Source: Streptomyces sp. NP160 (GTDB taxonomy: Bacteria > Actinomycetota > Actinomycetes > Actinomycetales > Quadrisphaeraceae). From it: DNA of 64,000 bases. The stretch covers positions 62,001-126,000 of the forward strand of contig NZ_VDMJ01000004.1 of NCBI RefSeq assembly GCF_006335115.1, given 5' to 3'. The stretch's first letter is position 1; each line of letters opens with the position of its first letter. The notes beneath the pieces are model-generated. The model searched no databases. It saw nothing but the letters and a program-made list of their open reading frames with translations, and was not told the origin of the DNA. The position numbers were made by a program, and so were the translations under genes. Shown here one piece after another: positions 59,875 to 64,000 of this stretch.

Positions 59875-61419
59875 CTAGTGCCGCCCGGAGACGGCGCGGC
59901 GCATGCGCTCGACGTGCGGGGCCAGCCGGTCCAGCACCTCGGCGTGGGCGGCGCGCCCGCAGCAGTGCGGGTGCACCCAGACGTGGCACGTGTTCCGGCC
60001 CAGCACCACGACGCCGGGCCCGCCGTCCACCTCGACCACGCCGGCCACGTCCTCCCAGCGCACCTCGTGCACGCTGCCGGTCTCGTCCTGCTGGGCGATG
60101 CTGTGCTCGCCGAGCACGAGGGTGCGGTCCGCGCACGTGCGCAGCAGCCGGCGGTGCAGCGGCGGCCGCAGCCGGCGCCCGGCGGGCAGCTCGGAGACCT
60201 GCGGGCACCACGACCGCTCGGTGATCGGCGCCGCCTGCTGCGCGGAGTCCGGCAGCCGGACGCCCTCGGGGAGGACGAGCAGCGCCCGGCGCGCAGCCAC
60301 CGCCAGCCTCTCGCGCACGTCGTCGCGGGTGGTCGACGCGACCGCGGCGGCGATCCGCGCCAGCGGCGTGACGCCCTGCCGCCCCGCGGCGACGGCCTGC
60401 ACGGTCTCGCCCGCGTGGCGGAACGGCTCGTTCTCCACCACGTCCTCGTCGGTCGGGTCGACCTGGGCCGCGTACGCCTCCAGCACGCCCTCGAGCTCCG
60501 CCTGCCCCGGGCCGTTCGCCGCGAGCTCGACCAGCTGCTCCCACACCAGGGCCGCCGCCTGCCCGGCCGCCTCCTCGGGGACGTCGACGACGAGCGTGAA
60601 CACGTCACCGTCAGCGCCGTCCATGCGGTCCGACGACACCGAGAACGACAGCTCGGGGTGCTCGCGCTCGACGTCCTCCAGGCGCTCGCACAGCAGCGTG
60701 TGCGCGACGCGGACCGCGTAGTCCTCGGGCGCGAGGCCGTCGAGCAGCAGCGCCACCCCCGGTGAGGGCCCCTCGACCCACTCGGGCCCGTCGCCCAGGA
60801 GGGGCCTCGGGAAGCGGCGCGGGGCCGGGCCCCCGGGGGCGGAGGGACCACCCGCGGGCAGCGGCAGGGCCAGCCCCTCCGGCAGCGGCCCGAGGACGGC
60901 GAGCGCCGCGCGAGCGGCGGTGAAGTGCTCGCGGACGTGCGCGAGCACGTCGTCGCCGGTGTGCACCAGCGGCCCGTACCCGGGTGTGGCGAGCAGGCCG
61001 GCGCCCTCGAAGCCGTAGCGAGCGGTCCACGCCGCTGCAGCGGTGAGGTCACCACCGGCGCCGCCCTCCGTCGCGACGACGTCCTTCTCGCGGTGGAGGT
61101 GGTCCAGCGGCAGGTCGGCCAGCGCCGTGCAGATGCGGCGCAGGAAGGTGGCGACCTCCTCCGGGCGGCCGTGGGCGAAGAAGGCGGTCTCGCTGACGCT
61201 GACGCTGGCGTTCGCCTCGAGGTGGCTCTTGGGCAGCTGCGACATGGCGAGGTGCTCGACGAGGTGGGTCAGGCCGATGGTCTCGAAGGCCTCGTCCTGC
61301 CGTCCGACGCCGAAGAAGAGCGCCGCGCGGGTCTTGGACGGTCCGGGCTGGTGGAACACGCGGACGCCGTCGACCACCAGCTCGCGCACCGCGGTCTCCT
61401 GCAGCGGCTCCGCGCTCAC
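59875..61419 (-). CDS. M16 (pitrilysin-type) zinc peptidase-like protein with C-terminal PH-like region, HXXEH
   Basis: A 514-residue protein. The M16 zinc motif is complete: H52-L-V-E55-H56 in LTHLVEHL, with the third ligand candidate E118 in EKDVVATEGG. A second half-domain follows (residues about 185-390). The last 110 residues (VLGEHSIAQQDETGSVHEVRWEDVAGV...HVWVHPH) look like a bacterial PH-like domain, a fusion I do not know for M16 proteins. It overlaps the upstream paralogue by four bases (GTGA), so they are made together. No signal peptide is visible. Confidence 0.8.
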   Translation of the reverse strand: MSAEPLQETAVRELVVDGVRVFHQPGPSKTRAALFFGVGRQDEAFETIGLTHLVEHLAMSQLPKSHLEANASVSVSETAFFAHGRPEEVATFLRRICTALADLPLDHLHREKDVVATEGGAGGDLTAAAAWTARYGFEGAGLLATPGYGPLVHTGDDVLAHVREHFTAARAALAVLGPLPEGLALPLPAGGPSAPGGPAPRRFPRPLLGDGPEWVEGPSPGVALLLDGLAPEDYAVRVAHTLLCERLEDVEREHPELSFSVSSDRMDGADGDVFTLVVDVPEEAAGQAAALVWEQLVELAANGPGQAELEGVLEAYAAQVDPTDEDVVENEPFRHAGETVQAVAAGRQGVTPLARIAAAVASTTRDDVRERLAVAARRALLVLPEGVRLPDSAQQAAPITERSWCPQVSELPAGRRLRPPLHRRLLRTCADRTLVLGEHSIAQQDETGSVHEVRWEDVAGVVEVDGGPGVVVLGRNTCHVWVHPHCCGRAAHAEVLDRLAPHVERMRRAVSGRH

Positions 61420-63023
61420 GCGGCACCGTCCCCGGCCTCGGCGTGCTGGGCCGGTGCGGCCAGCTCCCGGGCGCGCTGGGCCTGTCGCAATCGCTCGACC
61501 TGCGGCGCCAGCCGGCGCAGCACCTCGTCGAAGGCCTCGCGGCCGTAGGCGTCGGGGTGCACGGGAAGACCGCACAGGTGACGGCCCACGATGCCGAGGC
61601 CCCCCTCCGAGTACGGCAGCTCGTCGACCCCGGCCACCTCGTCCCAGCGCACCACGTGCACCGCGCCGGTCTCGTCCTGCAGCGCGATGCACTCCTCGGT
61701 GACCACCAGCCGGCGCCGCGCCAGCTTCGAGCGCAGCCTGTCCAGCAGCGGCGGTCGGTGCTGGCGGCCCGGCGGCAGCGCGGGCGCCACCGCGCACCAC
61801 GACCGCTCGGCGATCGGTGCCGCCTGCAGCGCCGCGTCCGGCACGCGGAAGCCGTCGGGGACGACGAGCAGCGCCCGGCGCGCGGCCGCCGCGAGGCGGT
61901 CGCGAACCGCCTCGCGGGTCACCCCGGCCAGCCCGGCGGAGACCTCCTCCAGGGTGCGGACCCGGCCGTAGAGCGCGGTGTGGAACGCGGTGCGGAACGG
62001 CTCGGCGTCGGCGACGTCGTCGTCGGAGGCGTCCAGCTCCGCGGCGGAGCCGGTGAGGGCGTGGTCGAGCTCCGCCGGTGTCGGGCCGTTCGTCGCGAGG
62101 TCGGCCAGCTGCTCCCACACCAGGCCGGCCACCTCCGCGCCCATGCCCTCGCGGACGTCGAGGGCCACGGTGAAGACGTCGCCGTCGACCCCGTCGAGGA
62201 GGTCGGAGGAGACGGAGTACGTCAGGCCGTGGCCCGTGCGCGCGACGTCCTGGAGGCGCTCGCACAGCACGGTGCGCGCGACGTCCGCCGCAGCGTCGTA
62301 GGGCTCGAGGCCGTCCAGCAGCAGGCCGACCCCCTCCGTCGGGGCCTGGACCCACTCCGGTCCGTCGCCCAGGCGCGGCCGCGGGTGGCGGCGCGGCGCG
62401 CGCGGCGCCGTCCCGTCGGCCCGCAGCGGCAGCGACAGCCCCTCGGGGAGCGGGCCCAGCACGCCGAGGGCGGCCCGCCCGGCGTGGAAGCGCTCGGCGG
62501 CGTGGGCCAGCGCCTCCTCACCGGTCAGGACCAGGGGGCCGAGCCCGTCGGTGAGGGCCAGGCCGGGTCCGTCGAACCCGTAGCGGGCCGCCCAGGAGAC
62601 CGCCATGGTCATGTCCGCACCGACGGTGCCGTCCGCGACCAGCGCGCTCTTCTCGCGCTCGAGGCGGTCCAGGGGGAGGTCGGCCAGGGCCGTGCACACC
62701 CGGCGCAGGACGTCGCCGACCTCGTCGGGGCGGCCGTACGCGGAGAACTCGGTGTGGTCGACGGCCACGGTCACGTCCACCTCGCAGCGCGTCCTGGGCA
62801 GCTGCGCCCAGACGAGGTGCTGGACGAGGTGGGTCAGGCCGACGGTCTCGAAGGACTCGTCCCGCAGGCCGACGTCGAAGACCAGGCTGGCCCGGGTCTT
62901 GGACGGGCCGGGCCGGTGGAACACCCGCACGCCGTCAACGACCAGCTCCTGCAGGCCCGTCTGCAGGCCGTCCCGCAGGACGGCCCGCTCCTCGTGCTGC
63001 AGGTCGACCTGCTCCGCGCTCAT
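61416..63023 (-). CDS. M16-like partner protein with C-terminal PH-like region, HXXQH (probably inactive)
   Basis: The 535-residue product is a close relative of the downstream gene, with GLTHLVQHLVW: the catalytic glutamate is glutamine (H65-x-x-Q68-H69). The third ligand is replaced too (EKSALVADG for EKDVVATEG). It keeps the PH-like C-terminus (VTEECIALQDETGAVHVVRWDEVAGV). An inactive partner with an active one is the known design of some M16 heterodimers. It is 44 bases downstream of sufU. GTG or ATG 63023 is the start. Confidence 0.8.
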   Translation of the reverse strand: MSAEQVDLQHEERAVLRDGLQTGLQELVVDGVRVFHRPGPSKTRASLVFDVGLRDESFETVGLTHLVQHLVWAQLPRTRCEVDVTVAVDHTEFSAYGRPDEVGDVLRRVCTALADLPLDRLEREKSALVADGTVGADMTMAVSWAARYGFDGPGLALTDGLGPLVLTGEEALAHAAERFHAGRAALGVLGPLPEGLSLPLRADGTAPRAPRRHPRPRLGDGPEWVQAPTEGVGLLLDGLEPYDAAADVARTVLCERLQDVARTGHGLTYSVSSDLLDGVDGDVFTVALDVREGMGAEVAGLVWEQLADLATNGPTPAELDHALTGSAAELDASDDDVADAEPFRTAFHTALYGRVRTLEEVSAGLAGVTREAVRDRLAAAARRALLVVPDGFRVPDAALQAAPIAERSWCAVAPALPPGRQHRPPLLDRLRSKLARRRLVVTEECIALQDETGAVHVVRWDEVAGVDELPYSEGGLGIVGRHLCGLPVHPDAYGREAFDEVLRRLAPQVERLRQAQRARELAAPAQHAEAGDGAA

Positions 63024-63067
63024 GCGGCGGACGCTAGGTGATCACGCGCGTGCGGCGCGAGCGCCTT

Positions 63068-63550
63068 TCAGCCGGCCGAGGGGTGGGCGCGACGCACCGC
63101 GTCCTCCAGTGCCACCCACGCGAGCATCGCGCACTTGACGCGGGCGGTGAACCTCGAGACGCCGGACAGGGCGGCGGCGTCGCCGAACACCTCCTCGTCG
63201 AGCGCCAGCTTCCCCTTGGAGCGCATCGCCTCGCGGAAGCCCTCGGTGAGCCGCGCGACCTCCGCCGTGCTCGCTCCGCGCGCCAGCTCGGTGAGCATCG
63301 AGGCGGACGCCTGGGAGATGGAGCAGCCCAGGCCCTCCCACGCGACGTCGGAGACGACCTCGCCGTCGTCGTCGTCCGAGCCGCCGGCGAGGGTGGCCCG
63401 GAGGGTGATCTCGTCACCGCAGACGGGGTTGCGCTGGTGGGAGGTCGCGCTGTGGGGCGGTTCCACGGTCCCGGCCAGGTCAGCGGCGCCGACGCGGCGC
63501 TTGGAGTGGTCGAGGATCAGCTCCTGGTAGAGGGAGTCCAGGCCGGCCAC
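63068..63550 (-). CDS. sufU: SufU, iron-sulfur cluster assembly scaffold/sulfur transfer protein
   Basis: The 160-residue protein is SufU-type: LDSLYQELILDHSKRRVG, NPVCGDEITLRATL with the first zinc/sulfur cysteine, GLGCSISQASASML with the second, and RVKCAMLAWVAL with the third. It accepts sulfur from SufS. Its GTG start is 1 base after the sufS stop, so they form the end of a suf operon. Confidence 0.93.
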   Translation of the reverse strand: MAGLDSLYQELILDHSKRRVGAADLAGTVEPPHSATSHQRNPVCGDEITLRATLAGGSDDDDGEVVSDVAWEGLGCSISQASASMLTELARGASTAEVARLTEGFREAMRSKGKLALDEEVFGDAAALSGVSRFTARVKCAMLAWVALEDAVRRAHPSAG

Positions 63551-63551
63551 C

Positions 63552-64000
63552 TCAGGCCACCCCGAAGTAGGACCGGACGCCGGAGAGGGCGTCGAGGAAG
63601 ACGTCGACGTCGTCCTCGGTCGTGTAGAGGGCGGCGCTGGCGCGCGCGCTCGCCGTCGTCCCGAAGCGGCGGTGCAGCGGCTGCGCGCAGTGGTGCCCCA
63701 CGCGCACGGCGACCCCTCGGGCGTCGAGGACCTGGCCGACGTCGTGCGCGTGCACGCCGTCGACGTCGAAGGCCTGCAGCGCCACCCGCTCCACGCCCTC
63801 GGGGGCGTCTCCGAGCAGCCGGATGCCCGGCATCCCGCGCAGCCCTTCGCGCAGTCGGCGCTCCAGCGCCCGCTCGTGCTCCAGCAGCGCGGTCGCGCCG
63901 AAGCGGTCGGTGACGGCGCGCTGGTAGTCGACGGCGGCGGCCAGCGCCACCGCCTGCGAGACCGGCTGGGTGCCGGCCTCGAAGCGCTGCGGCGGCGGCA
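63552..64000 (-). CDS. sufS: SufS cysteine desulfurase (C-terminal part, runs off the right edge)
   Basis: The frame is open to the end of the window. It shows the SufS C-terminal region: FEAGTQPVSQAVALAAAVDY, then RVGHHCAQPLHRRFG, where the cysteine is the persulfide-carrying residue. SufS removes sulfur from cysteine and hands it to SufU. The rest of the suf operon would lie to the right. Confidence 0.92.
   Translation of the reverse strand, partial: PPPQRFEAGTQPVSQAVALAAAVDYQRAVTDRFGATALLEHERALERRLREGLRGMPGIRLLGDAPEGVERVALQAFDVDGVHAHDVGQVLDARGVAVRVGHHCAQPLHRRFGTTASARASAALYTTEDDVDVFLDALSGVRSYFGVA

Noticed and set aside
61420-62355. N-terminal extension of the HXXEH M16 gene
   Set aside because: It is out-of-frame reading through the HXXQH gene. 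The GTG at 61419 overlaps that gene's stop by four bases, typical of coupling.
1-64000. tRNA or rRNA genes
   Set aside because: I looked for T-loop-like GTTCGAA/GGTTCAA and rRNA-like stretches in the gaps and found none I could support.

Overview
The window is a stretch of chromosome from a very GC-rich actinobacterium. Sampled 60-base lines of ordinary genes are about 75 to 77% G+C, GTG starts are common, and genes often overlap by four bases (ATGA or GTGA). Actinobacterial hallmarks include an LCP-family protein, a DUF222/HNH (13E12-type) protein, lysine 6-aminotransferase, SufU/SufS, an Excalibur-domain protein and an IdeR/DmdR-type iron box. A soil actinomycete of the Kineosporiales type is plausible, but this is an impression and not a computed placement. 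I saw no tRNA, rRNA, CRISPR array, insertion sequence or phage cluster.

Layout. 1-9.8 kb: an iron-siderophore binding lipoprotein behind an iron box, a photolyase-like protein with an unusual domain order, a GNAT/FemAB-like enzyme, a flavin monooxygenase, a DEDDh exonuclease with a BRCT domain, a PLP decarboxylase, a frameshifted VOC protein, a UBP-type zinc finger and a DUF5996 protein. 9.8-16.8 kb: a nitrilase-family amidohydrolase, two exported or membrane proteins of unknown role, a secreted HNH nuclease fused to a mannose-binding lectin domain, a nucleotidyltransferase-like protein, and a two-gene four-carbon acid sugar module (DUF1537 kinase plus PdxA2). 16.9-23.3 kb: a frameshifted DUF4041/T5orf172 gene, then a histidinol-dehydrogenase-like enzyme, an APC permease and a second nitrilase, divergent from a LysR regulator. 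23.3-28.5 kb: two head-to-head helicase/nuclease genes. The sampled lines of the DUF2075 gene are low in G+C and this is the best candidate for an acquired defence locus.

28.5-45 kb: small hypotheticals, a NERD nuclease-like membrane protein, a sucrose phosphorylase, a DUF222/HNH gene broken by an in-frame TAG, and an SDR plus a Baeyer-Villiger monooxygenase-alpha/beta hydrolase fusion. The last two are divergent from a PucR-type regulator with a long inverted repeat between them. A matrixin lipoprotein, a degenerate NERD paralogue and an Excalibur protein follow. 45-59 kb: two F420/NADP-oxidoreductase-like paralogues, an acetoacetate decarboxylase-like protein, an LCP protein, a MarR-ABC exporter pair with clear operators, an aldo-keto reductase, a VOC protein, an SDR-HTH pair, Vsr endonuclease, a diguanylate cyclase, a NagB-like protein and lysine 6-aminotransferase.

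59.4-64 kb (all minus strand): an Lrp/AsnC regulator, two tandem M16-peptidase-like proteins with C-terminal PH-like regions (one with HXXEH, one with HXXQH), SufU and the C-terminal end of SufS. The most unusual items are the M16/PH pair, the photolyase-like protein with its antenna-like region at the C-terminus, the nuclease-lectin fusion, the monooxygenase-hydrolase fusion with its operator, and the head-to-head helicase/nuclease pair. Three genes are interrupted by single-base events, which could be real decay or sequence error.
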